A stretch of 64,000 nucleotides of DNA from positions 62,001-126,000 of the forward strand of contig JAEXYH010000053.1 in NCBI GenBank assembly GCA_023451735.1. Direction: 5' to 3'. This document shows positions 26,962-36,471 of the stretch, one piece after another. Made by a program: the position numbers and the translations under genes. Source of the stretch: Pseudomonadota bacterium. Lineage in GTDB: Bacteria; Pseudomonadota; Alphaproteobacteria; Rhizobiales; Rhizobiaceae. Position 1 is the stretch's first letter. Each line of letters starts with the position of its first letter. Under the pieces are notes generated by a model. The model had not been told where the DNA came from, made no database searches, and saw only the letters and a list, made by a program, of their open reading frames with translations.

Positions 26962-26973
26962 ATTGGTACCAAT
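26962..26973. promoter_or_regulatory. Candidate GntR/FCD operator
   Basis: ATTGGTACCAAT is a perfect 12-bp palindrome 25 nt upstream of the amidohydrolase start and 80 nt from the GntR start. TTGGT/ACCAA half sites are common for FCD-type GntR regulators. Assignment is by position and pattern. Confidence 0.45.
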
Positions 26974-26997
26974 TTTGTCAACAAAAGATCACCAAGC

Positions 26998-28425
26998 ATG
27001 AAAAACGCCGATGCCGTGTGGGAACTGGTCGATGAGAAGACCCCCGAATATGCCCGCCTGAGTGACCAGGTCTGGGACACGCCAGAAGTGAATTACGAGG
27101 AGTTCTCGTCCAGTGAAGCGCATGCGGAACAACTCTCCGCAGAGGGTTTTCGCATCACCCGCAATGTCGCGGGCATGCCGACGGCCGTGATGGGTGAAGC
27201 CGGCGAAGGCGGTCCGGTCATCGCCATCCTTGGCGAATACGATGCTCTGCCCGGTCTCAGCCAGGAAGCAGGTGTCGCTGAAGAGCGACCAATGACTGCC
27301 GGTGGCCACGGCCATGGCTGCGGACACAATCTGCTTGGTTCCGGTTCCTTGCTCGCGGCGGCGGCGGTAAAGGATTATCTTGCCGCCAACAATCTGCCCG
27401 GCCGCATCCGTTATTATGGTTGTCCGGCGGAAGAAGGTGGCTCCTCCAAGGGGTTCATGGTTCGCGCCGGCGTGTTTGATGATGTCGACATCGCTATCTG
27501 CTGGCATCCGGCCGCATTTGTCGGCGTCAACAATCCGGTCTCGCTTGCCTGTAACGAGCTGAATTTTCACTTTTCCGGTCGCGCCTCGCATGCCGCGGCA
27601 ACGCCTCATCTCGGGCGCTCCGCCCTCGACGCCGTCGAACTGATGAATGTCGGCGTCAATTATCTGCGCGAACATATGCCGTCTAGCGCGCGTATTCATT
27701 ACGCCGTCACCGATACCGGCGGCCACGCCCCGAACGTCGTTCAAGCACGCGCCACCGTGCGTTATCTCGTACGCGCCCGCGATTTGCCGGACCTTCTCGA
27801 GCTCGTCGAACGCGTCAAGGATGTCGCGGCAGGCGCCGCGTTGATGACTGGCACGACGGTGAGAAACGAAATCATCAGCGGTGACGCCAACCTCGTCGGC
27901 AACACACCGCTAGAGACACTGATGCACGGCCATATCGAGCGCATCGGCCTGCCGGATTTCGATGATGCGGATCGCGCCAAGGCAGCCGAATTTCAGAAGA
28001 CGTTCACACCGGCAGACATCAAGTCGTCCTTCCAGCGCTTTGGCCTCAAACCACGCCCCGGCGTATCGCTTTGCGACGTCATTTTCCCGCCGGAAAGCGG
28101 CGACGCATCGATCGTCGGTTCTACCGATGTCGGCACCGTCAGCTGGGTGGTGCCGACCGTACAGGTACGCGGTGCGACCTACGCGATAGGCACGCCAGGT
28201 CATTCCTGGCAGTTGGTCGCGCAGGGTAAACTGCCGGCAGCCCATAAGGGCATGGCCCATGCCGCCAAGGTGATGGCCTCCACGGCTGCCGATCTGTTTG
28301 CAAATCCGGAGCGGATCGCAGAGGCGAAGGCCGATTTTGCATTTCGCTTGGAAGGCACCCCCTTCGTAAACCCGATCCCGGATGATGTAGATCCCCCGAT
28401 CCCACCCGTTCAGGATGCTGCATGA
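26998..28425 (+). CDS. M20-family amidohydrolase (AbgB-like)
   Basis: This 475-residue cytoplasmic metallo-amidohydrolase resembles AbgB (p-aminobenzoyl-glutamate hydrolase subunit) and other N-acyl amino acid amidases. Metal-site motifs are GEYDALPGLSQEAG, GGHGHGCGHNLLG, CPAEEGGSSKGF and the HPAAF segment. A dimerisation domain interrupts the catalytic domain from about residue 190 to 300. An upstream frame exists to 26932; the ATG at 26998 fits the family N-terminus, though its ribosome site is weak. The permease gene downstream overlaps by ATGA, so the enzyme probably acts on what the importer brings in, such as an N-acylated or conjugated amino acid. Confidence 0.92.
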   Translation: MKNADAVWELVDEKTPEYARLSDQVWDTPEVNYEEFSSSEAHAEQLSAEGFRITRNVAGMPTAVMGEAGEGGPVIAILGEYDALPGLSQEAGVAEERPMTAGGHGHGCGHNLLGSGSLLAAAAVKDYLAANNLPGRIRYYGCPAEEGGSSKGFMVRAGVFDDVDIAICWHPAAFVGVNNPVSLACNELNFHFSGRASHAAATPHLGRSALDAVELMNVGVNYLREHMPSSARIHYAVTDTGGHAPNVVQARATVRYLVRARDLPDLLELVERVKDVAAGAALMTGTTVRNEIISGDANLVGNTPLETLMHGHIERIGLPDFDDADRAKAAEFQKTFTPADIKSSFQRFGLKPRPGVSLCDVIFPPESGDASIVGSTDVGTVSWVVPTVQVRGATYAIGTPGHSWQLVAQGKLPAAHKGMAHAAKVMASTAADLFANPERIAEAKADFAFRLEGTPFVNPIPDDVDPPIPPVQDAA

Positions 28426-29141
28426 CACAGCCTTCTTTTCTTGATCTGATTGGCAGCGGACCGGATGGCTGGGGACCGGCCCTTGCCGCCGGCGCGCTGA
28501 TGACGATCCTGATCGCGCTGGCCGGCTACGCAATCGGCATGGCGTTCGGCGCTCTGGGCGCGTGGGCAAAGATAGCCGGCGGCCCGGTTGCACGCAGCGT
28601 CGCCGGCACCTACACCACCGTATTGCGGGGCATTCCGGATCTTCTGGTCATCTATCTTTTCTATTTTGGCGGCAGCACGGTTATCTCCGCTTTCGGCCAT
28701 CTTTTTGGCGCAAGCGGCTTTATCAGCTTCCCGGGTTTTCTCGCTGGAGCATTAGCCGTCGGAGTAACCTCCGGCGCCCAGCAGACGGAAGTCTTTCGCG
28801 GCGCCTACAAGGCAGTACACACAGGAGAGCTTGAAGCCGCGATTGCCTGCGGAATGTCTCCCTTCATGCGTTTTCGCCGTATCATTGCGCCACTTACACT
28901 GCGTTACGCCCTGCCCGGCATGGGCAATGTCTGGCAGATCGTTCTGAAGGAATCCGCTCTCGTCTCGATTACCGGCGTGGTTGAGTTGCTGCGTCAGTCG
29001 CAGATCGGCGCAGGCTCCACCGGCCGGCCCTTCGACTTCTATTTCATCGCCGCCATGATCTATCTCGCGATCTCGACCCTATCGGGTGCGCTGCTGCAGG
29101 TCAGCGAAAAGCGGTTCACCCGCGGTGTCAGGAGGGGCTGA
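28422..29141 (+). CDS. Polar amino acid ABC permease (HisQ/OccQ type)
   Basis: This 239-residue membrane subunit has about five helices and the ABC-contact loop [20 protein letters not shown] near residues 141-160. The N-terminal pattern ([21 protein letters not shown]) is typical of the His/Glu/Gln/Arg/opine permease family. It overlaps the amidohydrolase by ATGA and the next permease by TGATG. The substrate is inferred to be a polar or conjugated amino acid. Confidence 0.94.
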   Translation: MTQPSFLDLIGSGPDGWGPALAAGALMTILIALAGYAIGMAFGALGAWAKIAGGPVARSVAGTYTTVLRGIPDLLVIYLFYFGGSTVISAFGHLFGASGFISFPGFLAGALAVGVTSGAQQTEVFRGAYKAVHTGELEAAIACGMSPFMRFRRIIAPLTLRYALPGMGNVWQIVLKESALVSITGVVELLRQSQIGAGSTGRPFDFYFIAAMIYLAISTLSGALLQVSEKRFTRGVRRG

Positions 29142-29863
29142 TGGATTTCGTGTTCCTCTACGAGACGTTCGTCACGCTGATCTCGGCCATTCCGACGACG
29201 CTGCAGCTGGCTGCAACATCGGTGGCTTTGGGAACCGTCCTCGCACTCGGCCTGGCGCTCTGCCGGCTCTCCGGCATTGCCCCGCTCGACTGGTTTGCCC
29301 GCGCCTATATTTTCGTCTTCCGCGGCACTCCGCTGCTCGTGCAGATCTTCCTGATCTATTATGGCCTCAGCCAGTTCCGCGGCGTACGCCGCAGCATGTT
29401 CTGGTTCATCCTGCGCGATCCCTATTGGTGCGCGATCATCGCGCTGATGCTCTGCACCGCCGCCTATTCCGCCGAAATCATTCGCGGCGGCCTGCTTTCC
29501 GTGCCGCATGGCCAGGTGGAAGCAGGGCGAGCCTGTGGCATGTCGCGGTTTCTGGTGTTCCGTCGCATCGTCATGCCGCTTGCGATCCGCCAATCGCTGC
29601 CTGCCTATTCCAACGAAATCATTTCCATGGTGAAGGCGACGTCGCTTGCCTCGATCATCACCATCATGGAGATAACCGGCGTTGCCGCGAAGCTGATATC
29701 CGAAACCTATCGGGCGATCGAGGTATTCATCGTTGCGGGCGCGATCTATCTCGCCATCAACTTCCTGCTGACGCGCATCGTTGTCCTGATCGAATATCGC
29801 CTGAGCCCGCATTTGCGCCAAGCGCCCACCTTGCAGCCTGTTGCGGCAGGAGAAATGAGATGA
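29141..29863 (+). CDS. Polar amino acid ABC permease (HisM/OccM type)
   Basis: This is the second membrane subunit, 240 residues, with the loop [20 protein letters not shown] near residues 127-146 and the family hallmark [17 protein letters not shown]. It shares one base with the preceding stop (TGATG) and overlaps the ATPase start by ATGA, so all four transporter genes form one tightly coupled unit. Confidence 0.94.
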   Translation: MDFVFLYETFVTLISAIPTTLQLAATSVALGTVLALGLALCRLSGIAPLDWFARAYIFVFRGTPLLVQIFLIYYGLSQFRGVRRSMFWFILRDPYWCAIIALMLCTAAYSAEIIRGGLLSVPHGQVEAGRACGMSRFLVFRRIVMPLAIRQSLPAYSNEIISMVKATSLASIITIMEITGVAAKLISETYRAIEVFIVAGAIYLAINFLLTRIVVLIEYRLSPHLRQAPTLQPVAAGEMR

Positions 29864-30639
29864 CCGCAATGATACCCACCACCACGCCAGCAATCGAAGT
29901 CCGCGGGCTGCGCAAGAGCTTTGGCCCGGTCGAAGTGCTGAAAGGGATCGATCTGACGGCGCACGAGGGCGAAGTTATCTCCATCCTCGGCTCATCCGGC
30001 TCCGGCAAGTCGACCATGCTTCGCTGCATCAACATGCTGGAAACGCCCGATGCCGGCGATATCAGCGTTACCGGTGAGAAAATCGCCCTGAAGCGTGACG
30101 CGAAGGGCCATGGACATATAGTCGACCGCAAACAGGTCGAGCGCATTCGCTCCGAACTCGGTATGGTCTTCCAGAGCTTCAATCTCTGGTCGCACAAGAC
30201 GGTAATCGAGAACATCGTCGAGACGCCGATCCATGTGCAGAAACGGCCGAAGGCCGAAGTCATTGCGGAGGCTGAGGCGCTGCTCGAAAAGGTCGGCATA
30301 GCCGACAAGCGCAATCACTATCCCGCACACCTGTCCGGCGGTCAGCAGCAGCGTGCCGCGATAGCCCGTGCGCTTGCCATGCGTCCCAAGGTGATGCTGT
30401 TCGACGAACCGACATCGGCGCTGGACCCGGAACTCGTCGGCGAAGTGCTTCGCGTCATGCGTTCGCTGGCGGACGAAGGGCGCACGATGCTGGTCGTCAC
30501 CCACGAGATGGGCTTCGCCCGCGACGTGTCCAGCCGGGTGATTTTCCTTCACCAAGGCGCCATCGAAGAACAGGGCAGCCCCGAGGAAATGTTCACCAAT
30601 GCGCAGTCGGAACGTTTTCGCAAATTCATCAGCGCCTGA
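29860..30639 (+). CDS. Polar amino acid ABC ATP-binding protein (HisP/OccP type)
   Basis: This 259-residue ATPase has Walker [10 protein letters not shown] near residues 45-53, a Q-loop in [12 protein letters not shown], the signature [15 protein letters not shown], Walker [13 protein letters not shown] and the H-loop [11 protein letters not shown]. The length and motifs match HisP-type subunits. An apparent longer frame upstream is read-through of another frame; the ATGA overlap fixes the start. Confidence 0.95.
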   Translation: MTAMIPTTTPAIEVRGLRKSFGPVEVLKGIDLTAHEGEVISILGSSGSGKSTMLRCINMLETPDAGDISVTGEKIALKRDAKGHGHIVDRKQVERIRSELGMVFQSFNLWSHKTVIENIVETPIHVQKRPKAEVIAEAEALLEKVGIADKRNHYPAHLSGGQQQRAAIARALAMRPKVMLFDEPTSALDPELVGEVLRVMRSLADEGRTMLVVTHEMGFARDVSSRVIFLHQGAIEEQGSPEEMFTNAQSERFRKFISA

Positions 30640-30674
30640 ATGCAACATACCCAACAAGGAGACGGGGAACCACA

Positions 30675-31520
30675 ATGACAATTTTGAAGACAATAGCGGC
30701 CGGCATGTTCGCTGCGATAACCGTTGCAACCGGCGCTTTCGCGCAGGAAAAGACGGAAATCACCATAGCCACCGAAGGCGCATTTCCTCCCTATAATTTG
30801 ACCAGGCCGGACGGCACGCTGGACGGCTACGACGTGGAGCTGGCGCACTATCTCTGCGACCACATGAAGATAAAGTGCACGATCGTTGCGCAGGCTTTTG
30901 ACGGCATGATCCCTGCCCTCAACGCCGGTAAGTTCGATGCCATCATGGCCGGCATGTCGGCGACAGAGAAGCGCAAGGAAGTCATCGACTTTTCGATGTC
31001 CTACGGCAGCACCGGCCAGGCCTTTGCCGTCCTGAAGGACAGTGACCTCTCCACGATGCCGCTGAAGGATGCACTCTACTCGCTCTCCAGCAACGAGGAA
31101 GGTGCCCGCAAGGCCGTCGAGGAATTGAAGCCGCTGCTGAAGGGCAAGATCATCGGCGTACAGACCGCCTCGATCGCGTCGCGCTTCATCGACGAATATC
31201 TCAAGGACACCGTCGAAAAGCGCGAATACAAGACCACCGAGCAGCACGACCTCGATCTGATCGCCGGCCGCGTCGATGTAATCATGGCCTCTATGGGCTA
31301 CCTGAAGACCGCCGTCGAAAAACCCGCCAACAGTGACATCGAAATCGTAGGACCGCGCTTCCAGGGCGGCTTCCTCGGTGCCGGCAGCTCGGTCGGCCTG
31401 CGCAAGGCCGACACTGCTCTGAAAGCCAAATTCGACGAGGCGATCACCGCCGCCAAAGCTGACGGCACGTTAAAGACCCTGTCAATGAAGTGGTTCGGCT
31501 TCGACCTGACTCCGCAATAA
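30675..31520 (+). CDS. Polar amino acid ABC periplasmic binding protein
   Basis: This 281-residue family 3 solute-binding protein has a signal peptide (residues 1-24, cleaved near AFA-Q). The mature start EITIATEGAFPPYN and the DGYDVELAHYL segment are diagnostic. It starts 35 nt after the ATPase, with AAGGAGA upstream. It is the last gene of the operon and is followed by a strong hairpin terminator. The ligand is probably the substrate, or its amino acid part, of the M20 amidohydrolase. Confidence 0.94.
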   Translation: MTILKTIAAGMFAAITVATGAFAQEKTEITIATEGAFPPYNLTRPDGTLDGYDVELAHYLCDHMKIKCTIVAQAFDGMIPALNAGKFDAIMAGMSATEKRKEVIDFSMSYGSTGQAFAVLKDSDLSTMPLKDALYSLSSNEEGARKAVEELKPLLKGKIIGVQTASIASRFIDEYLKDTVEKREYKTTEQHDLDLIAGRVDVIMASMGYLKTAVEKPANSDIEIVGPRFQGGFLGAGSSVGLRKADTALKAKFDEAITAAKADGTLKTLSMKWFGFDLTPQ

Positions 31521-31534
31521 GCTTTGCAGCTCAA

Positions 31535-31568
31535 AGGAGCCGCGGATCTCGCGGCTCCTGTTCTTCTC
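31535..31568 (+). terminator. Rho-independent-like terminator of amidohydrolase operon
   Basis: AGGAGCCGCG (31535-31544) pairs perfectly with CGCGGCTCCT (31550-31559) around GATCT, giving a 10-bp GC-rich stem followed by a T-rich tail (GTTCTTCTC). It begins 15 nt after the binding-protein stop and 20 nt before the convergent gene's stop, so it may work for both directions. Confidence 0.8.
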
Positions 31569-31587
31569 GATGTAGTTGGTTTCGCAA

Positions 31588-32262
31588 TTAGCCTTCGACC
31601 AGAAGCCCCTTGGCTTTCAGCACGGGTTCCAGATTGCTGACCTCGACAACGGTCTTGCCTGCCTTGTAGGCTGCAATGTAACCGGCTTCGGCATCTTCGC
31701 GCGCCTGTGACAGCTTTGCCGCCTCGGCAACTTCACCACGGCGGACGACGACAAGACCGTCGGCGTCACCAACGATGACATCACCGGGATTGATAATCTC
31801 GCCGCCAACGATGATGGAATCGTTGGTTGTGCCGAGGGTTTCCTTGACGGTGCCCTTGATGCAGGTGCTGAGCGAGAAAACCGGGAACCCCAATTCGCGG
31901 AGCTGCAGCGTATCGCGCACGCCGGTATCGGTCACCAGACCGCCGATGCCCTTCGCAAGGCAAGCATTGGCCAGCACGTCGCCGAACGACCCGGCTTCTT
32001 CATATTCGCCTGCGGAAACAACGATGATGTCCCCAGGCTTGGCGTAATTGATCGCCAGCTGCAGCATGATGTTGTCACGCGGCGAGGATTTGACCGTAAA
32101 GGCGGGGCCGCAGAGTTTCATGCGGTAATCGACCGGTTTCAGGCGTGACGACAGCGCGCCGCGACGGCCCTGCGCTTCGTGAATGGTGGCGGGCGAAAAT
32201 TTCGCAATCGCCGCCAGATCCTCCTTGGAGGGACGTTCGGGGATGTCTTTGATATGTACCAT
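31588..32262 (-). CDS. RraA/HMG-aldolase-family protein (putative 4-hydroxy-2-oxo acid aldolase)
   Basis: The 224-residue protein belongs to the RraA-like fold that includes 4-hydroxy-4-methyl-2-oxoglutarate and 4-carboxy-4-hydroxy-2-oxoadipate aldolases, which yield pyruvate. GDVLANACLAKGIGGLVTDT followed by GVRDT forms the conserved Mg/substrate loop with its Arg-Asp pair. GDVIVGDADGLVVV is the second conserved patch. The start has GAGGAGG 7 nt upstream. It lies 108 nt downstream of the second amino acid importer, on the same strand. An aldolase role is favoured over RNase E inhibition because of the catabolic context. Confidence 0.85.
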   Translation of the reverse strand: MVHIKDIPERPSKEDLAAIAKFSPATIHEAQGRRGALSSRLKPVDYRMKLCGPAFTVKSSPRDNIMLQLAINYAKPGDIIVVSAGEYEEAGSFGDVLANACLAKGIGGLVTDTGVRDTLQLRELGFPVFSLSTCIKGTVKETLGTTNDSIIVGGEIINPGDVIVGDADGLVVVRRGEVAEAAKLSQAREDAEAGYIAAYKAGKTVVEVSNLEPVLKAKGLLVEG

Positions 32263-32370
32263 TGCAGGCCCTCCTCGAGGCCATAGATAAACCGCACGGC
32301 GGCATGACTGCCGCCGTCGGCAATTGTCGGATTGTGGTTTTGGGATCAGAGGGCGCTGCGCGCCGTCAGA

Positions 32371-33207
32371 TTACGGGATCGGATCAAATTTCAGTTCGGA
32401 AAGCGATACGACCTTGTCGGTACGCGTCATCTTGTATTCGGTGCCCTGACCGAGCCACTTGTCCCAGAGCTTGTTGATCTCGCCATCGGAATCCAGCTTG
32501 CGCAGAATCTCGTTGACCTTGGCGGTCAGCGTCGGCTGGTCCTTCTGCATGCCAATGCCGATCGGCTGGTAGAGCATCGGCTCTTCGATCATGCGCATTT
32601 CCTTGCCGCGGGTCTTCGACTCGTTGACGAACTTCGTCGTCGTCATCGTGTTGGCAACCATGCCGCGGGCCTTGCCCTGCTGCACAGCAAGATAAGCGGA
32701 AGCGGTATCCTGGAAGGTCAGGGGTTCGGACTTGTTGAGCTTGATCGACATTTCCGAGGTCGAACCCTTGGCCGAGGCAATGCGCTTGCCGACGAAATCA
32801 GCCTTGACCTTGCCTTCATCCGTCGTCGGAACGATCAGCATTTCCTTTGCGAGATAATAGGGGTCGCTGAACTGAATCTGTTCGGCGCGGCTCTGTGTGT
32901 AGGCGAGGTTGGCGACGGTAATATCGACGCGGCCGAGCTTGACTTCCGGCACGCGGGCTTCGACCGACACCGGCTTCACTTCCGCGGTAACACCAAGTTC
33001 CTTGGCGATGGCATTGCAAAGATCAACGTCGAAGCCAGCCATTTCGCGGGTCTTCGGATCGGGCGCCGAGAATGGCGGCACATCGGCAAAAGTTGCGCAG
33101 CGCAGCTTCTTAGCCGACAGAATGTCGGCAAGTTGGTCAGCCTTGGCGGGCGCCACGGCGGCGACGCTGGTAGCGAGCGCCGCAAGAATTGCGAATTTCC
33201 AGTTCAT
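32371..33207 (-). CDS. Amino acid ABC periplasmic binding protein
   Basis: This is a 278-residue family 3 binding protein with a signal peptide (residues 1-23, cleaved near AKA-D). The mature region has KLRCATFADVPPFSAPD and AGFDVDLCNAIAKELG, the usual ligand-pocket segments. It is the last transporter gene of a minus-strand operon (SDR, permease, permease, ATPase, binding protein), starting 36 nt after the ATPase stop. Confidence 0.93.
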   Translation of the reverse strand: MNWKFAILAALATSVAAVAPAKADQLADILSAKKLRCATFADVPPFSAPDPKTREMAGFDVDLCNAIAKELGVTAEVKPVSVEARVPEVKLGRVDITVANLAYTQSRAEQIQFSDPYYLAKEMLIVPTTDEGKVKADFVGKRIASAKGSTSEMSIKLNKSEPLTFQDTASAYLAVQQGKARGMVANTMTTTKFVNESKTRGKEMRMIEEPMLYQPIGIGMQKDQPTLTAKVNEILRKLDSDGEINKLWDKWLGQGTEYKMTRTDKVVSLSELKFDPIP

Positions 33208-33243
33208 TTGCTGTTCTCCATTTTTATTTTTTGAGGAAGGCAG

Positions 33244-34011
33244 TCAGTGCCGCAGATCAGCGAGGAAGCGCTGTGCACGCGGATGTTTCGGGTTCTTGAA
33301 GAAGTCTTCCGGAGGAGCCGTTTCCAGGATTTCGCCCGCATCGATGAACCAGATCCGGTCCGCGACGTCGCGGGCAAAGCCCATTTCGTGGGTGACGCAC
33401 AGCATGGTCATGCCTTCGGACGCCAGGCTTTTCATCACGCTCAGCACTTCGCCGACCATTTCCGGGTCGAGCGCGCTGGTCGGTTCGTCGAACAGCATGA
33501 CCGGCGGCTCCATGGCGAGCGCGCGGGCGATCGCCACGCGCTGCTGCTGACCACCGGAAAGCTGGCCGGGATAGGAATTCGCCTTGTCGGCCAGACCAAC
33601 ACGATCAAGCAGCTTCAGCGCCTTGTCATGGGCAACATCGGCCCACACGCCTTTCACCCGGATCGGCGACATCGACACGTTTTCGACGACCGAGAGATGC
33701 GGGAACAGGTTAAAACTCTGGAACACGAAACCGATACGGCTGCGCAGCTTGTTGAGCTCGCTGGCACGCATGGGAGCGTGGATATCCTGCCCCTCGAAGC
33801 TTATACCGCCACTATTGATCTCTTCCAGCCGGTTGACGGTACGGATCAACGTCGACTTGCCGGAGCCGGACGGGCCACAGATGACCACGACTTCCCCACG
33901 CGCCACCTCGGCGTTGATGTTCTTCAGAACCGGATAGTCGCCATAGCTCTTGCAGACATCGGCAATGCGGATCGCCTGTGAGGCCTGCGGTTCGGACACT
34001 GAGGTGCTCAT
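33244..34011 (-). CDS. Amino acid ABC ATP-binding protein
   Basis: This 255-residue GlnQ/HisP-type ATPase has Walker [10 protein letters not shown] near residues 45-53, [12 protein letters not shown], the signature [27 protein letters not shown] and the H-loop [11 protein letters not shown]. The true start is the ATG at 34011, which overlaps the permease stop as ATGA; a longer frame upstream is out of register with the family. Confidence 0.95.
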   Translation of the reverse strand: MSTSVSEPQASQAIRIADVCKSYGDYPVLKNINAEVARGEVVVICGPSGSGKSTLIRTVNRLEEINSGGISFEGQDIHAPMRASELNKLRSRIGFVFQSFNLFPHLSVVENVSMSPIRVKGVWADVAHDKALKLLDRVGLADKANSYPGQLSGGQQQRVAIARALAMEPPVMLFDEPTSALDPEMVGEVLSVMKSLASEGMTMLCVTHEMGFARDVADRIWFIDAGEILETAPPEDFFKNPKHPRAQRFLADLRH

Positions 34012-34766
34012 AGCTGCTCCGTAATAGTTTTGAGGGGCGCGGCCTCGGCCGGAAGGCGGGCATTGCGCGGCCCGGCACGCCGGCGGGCGATCCGCCGCTC
34101 GACGCTGTTGGCGACATAGGTCAGGCTCCAGCAGAGGATGTAGTAGACCACTGCGAGAATGAGGAAGACCTGGAACGGCTGCGTCAGAAGCTGGTTGTTC
34201 ACCTGACTTGCCGCAAATGTCAGGTCCGGCACGTTGATGACGTAACCGAGTGTCGTGTCCTTGATCGTGGAGACGAAGGTGGAGATCATGCTCGGGATCA
34301 TGTTGTAGAGCGCCTGCGGCAGGATGACGAAACGCATGGCGCCCATATATCCGTGACCGAGAGCCCTTGCCGCATCCATCTGCCCCTGCCCCAACGATAC
34401 GATACCGGCCCGGACGACTTCGCTCAGGAATGCACCCTGATAGATGACCAGCGTCACTAGCATGATGAGGAAGCTCGGCACGTCGGCGCCAGTCCACAAC
34501 GGGATGACGAAATAGCACCACAGGATGAGCATAAGGAGAGGTACGCCGCGGGTGACATACACCAGCCCCGTCATCGGCCAGCGCAGGAGCCGCCATTTGG
34601 AGAGACGGGCGAGCGCCATCAGGATGCTGACAGGGAAGGCAAGAGCGATTGCGAGCGCCGACAGGATCAGCGTGTTGGCCAGGCCGCCGAGCGGTCCGTT
34701 CGGATATTGGCCAATCAGGAGAAGCAGCCAGTAATCCTGGATGATGGTGATGAAATCCTGGATCAT
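34008..34766 (-). CDS. Amino acid ABC permease (GlnP/GltK type)
   Basis: This 252-residue membrane subunit has the loop [20 protein letters not shown] near residues 127-146 and the [13 protein letters not shown] segment. It overlaps both neighbours by ATGA. A basic C-terminal tail of about 30 residues follows the last helix. Confidence 0.94.
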   Translation of the reverse strand: MIQDFITIIQDYWLLLLIGQYPNGPLGGLANTLILSALAIALAFPVSILMALARLSKWRLLRWPMTGLVYVTRGVPLLMLILWCYFVIPLWTGADVPSFLIMLVTLVIYQGAFLSEVVRAGIVSLGQGQMDAARALGHGYMGAMRFVILPQALYNMIPSMISTFVSTIKDTTLGYVINVPDLTFAASQVNNQLLTQPFQVFLILAVVYYILCWSLTYVANSVERRIARRRAGPRNARLPAEAAPLKTITEQL

Positions 34767-35470
34767 GCGCGTGCCCTCCGCGCAGGATCGGCCCGCATGG
34801 CGATATAGGCGCCGATCCCCATGATGATGAGCGAGAAGAACAGGTAAGTCACCGTACCGATCGTGTAGACCTCGAAGGTACGGAAGCTGATGTTTTCGAT
34901 TTCCTTGACCGCATGGGTCAGTTCAGGAGCACCGATGACGATGGCAAGGCTGCTGTTCTTGAACAGGGAAACGCTGTGATTGATCAGCGGCGGCAGCGCA
35001 TTGCGCACGCCCTGCGGCATGATCACGAAACGCATGGCCGAGGCATAACCATGCCCCAGTGCTTTTGCCGCTTCCATCTGGCCGGGGCTGACTGAGCGCA
35101 GGCCGGAGCGCAGATCTTCACTGAAATAGGCAGCCTGGCAGAGTCCGAGGCCGATGACGGCGAAAACCGCCTCGGCATTGTGGCTCGCCAGCCAGTCCGA
35201 CAAGCCCTGTGGCATCAGCGTGAAGATGCCGAAATACCAGAGCATCAGCTGCACCAGCGTCGGCACGTTGCGGTGATAGGAAACGTAGGCTGCAACGATC
35301 GGCTCACCAAGGCGGATCGGCGAAACACGCAAAGCAAGCAACAGGATCGCCAGTGTCATCGCCATCAGCCAGGAACCGAAATAGATGACGAAGGTCATCT
35401 CGATGCCGTGCAGAAGCATCGAGACATATTCCGGATTGGACAGGATTGCCAAGAGATCGAACCCGCTCAC
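34763..35470 (-). CDS. Amino acid ABC permease (GltJ type)
   Basis: This 235-residue partner permease has the loop [20 protein letters not shown] near residues 136-155 and the [18 protein letters not shown] segment. It overlaps the SDR gene upstream and the second permease downstream by ATGA each. Confidence 0.94.
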   Translation of the reverse strand: MSGFDLLAILSNPEYVSMLLHGIEMTFVIYFGSWLMAMTLAILLLALRVSPIRLGEPIVAAYVSYHRNVPTLVQLMLWYFGIFTLMPQGLSDWLASHNAEAVFAVIGLGLCQAAYFSEDLRSGLRSVSPGQMEAAKALGHGYASAMRFVIMPQGVRNALPPLINHSVSLFKNSSLAIVIGAPELTHAVKEIENISFRTFEVYTIGTVTYLFFSLIIMGIGAYIAMRADPARRARA

Positions 35471-36240
35471 CGCTTGGTCCCTTCAGGAGTGGCGGCAGGT
35501 GCTTGCGGCTTTGCCGTCTGCAGACCGCCCATGACCTGGAGGGTCGGCGTGATTTCCATATGGCCGATATTGACGGCAACGGGTGCTGCAATCGCGAAGG
35601 CGATCGCATCGGCAATATCGGAAGCCTGAGGCAGCTCGAAGCCATCGATAAACCGCTCGCGGATCGACGGGTCATCGCCGTGAACGTGATTGAAGATATC
35701 GGTCGCCACGCGGCCGGGGCAGATTTCGGTAACTCGGACCCGCTTTCCGAAGGTGTCGATGCGCAGCTGGTTCGACAACATGGCAACACCGGCCTTCACG
35801 GCGTGATAGGTCGAATTGCCGCCGAAATTGTAGTTGCCGGCAATCGAGGAGATATTGATGACGTGTCCGCGATCGCGTTCCGCCATGCCCGGCACGACCA
35901 TGCGGCAGAGATGCAGCACCGCACGCAGGTTAACATCGATCAGCAGATCTATATCGCCTTCGTCGGCTTCGAGAAACTTCTTCGGCCGATCGACACCGGC
36001 ATTGTTGATCAGGACGTCAAATGCCACACCGCCGGTCAATTCGGCCAGCGCTTCGCGATTGGTCACGTCGATTGCATGGGCGATACAACCGGCACGCTCG
36101 GAAAGCTCACGCAGCGGCTCGGCGCTGCGGGCAACGGCGTGGACTTCCAGACCTTCGCGACAAAGTCGTTCAACCACGGCGGCGCCAATTCCCGACGAGG
36201 CACCAGTCACCAGAGCAGTCTTGTAATCGGAAAATGGCAT
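35467..36240 (-). CDS. Short-chain dehydrogenase/reductase
   Basis: This is a classical SDR of 257 residues with the NAD(P)-binding motif TGASSGIG (residues 12-19), INNAG, the catalytic Ser in INISSIAG and YHAVK. The Rossmann pattern fits an alcohol or hydroxy-acid dehydrogenase. A 30-residue Ala/Pro/Gln-rich tail ends the protein. It is the first gene of the operon and overlaps the permease by ATGA, so it likely oxidises or reduces the imported compound or a derivative. Confidence 0.9.
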   Translation of the reverse strand: MPFSDYKTALVTGASSGIGAAVVERLCREGLEVHAVARSAEPLRELSERAGCIAHAIDVTNREALAELTGGVAFDVLINNAGVDRPKKFLEADEGDIDLLIDVNLRAVLHLCRMVVPGMAERDRGHVINISSIAGNYNFGGNSTYHAVKAGVAMLSNQLRIDTFGKRVRVTEICPGRVATDIFNHVHGDDPSIRERFIDGFELPQASDIADAIAFAIAAPVAVNIGHMEITPTLQVMGGLQTAKPQAPAATPEGTKR

Positions 36241-36297
36241 TTAATTCCCCTTTGTTGATATGAGACTAGCGAAGCTTTTTTCGCTTGCCTAAGACCG

Positions 36298-36314
36298 ATT
36301 AGTTTTGGGCTAAT
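36298..36314. promoter_or_regulatory. Candidate LysR binding site (T-N11-A type)
   Basis: ATTAG at 36298-36302 and CTAAT at 36310-36314 form an inverted repeat with a 7-bp spacer, fitting the T-N11-A rule for LysR-family proteins. It lies between the divergent SDR operon and the LysR gene. Confidence 0.45.
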
Positions 36315-36351
36315 AAGGAAGCGTTATGGATATCCGCACTTATTGCGAAAG

Positions 36352-36378
36352 GCTTGATTTGCGCTTTATAAATCAAGC
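36352..36378. promoter_or_regulatory. Second inverted repeat in LysR/SDR promoter region
   Basis: GCTTGATTT (36352-36360) and AAATCAAGC (36370-36378) are perfect 9-bp inverted repeats with a 9-bp AT-rich spacer. It could be an additional LysR site or another activator's site. It lies about 110 nt upstream of each start codon. Confidence 0.4.
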
Positions 36379-36471
36379 GGCTAGGTTCTCTCACAAACCG
36401 CAGAGCGGCAGGGCACGAACGTGTGAAGGCCGCTTCGATCGGTAGCAACAACACAGGCAGCATCGACCAGA

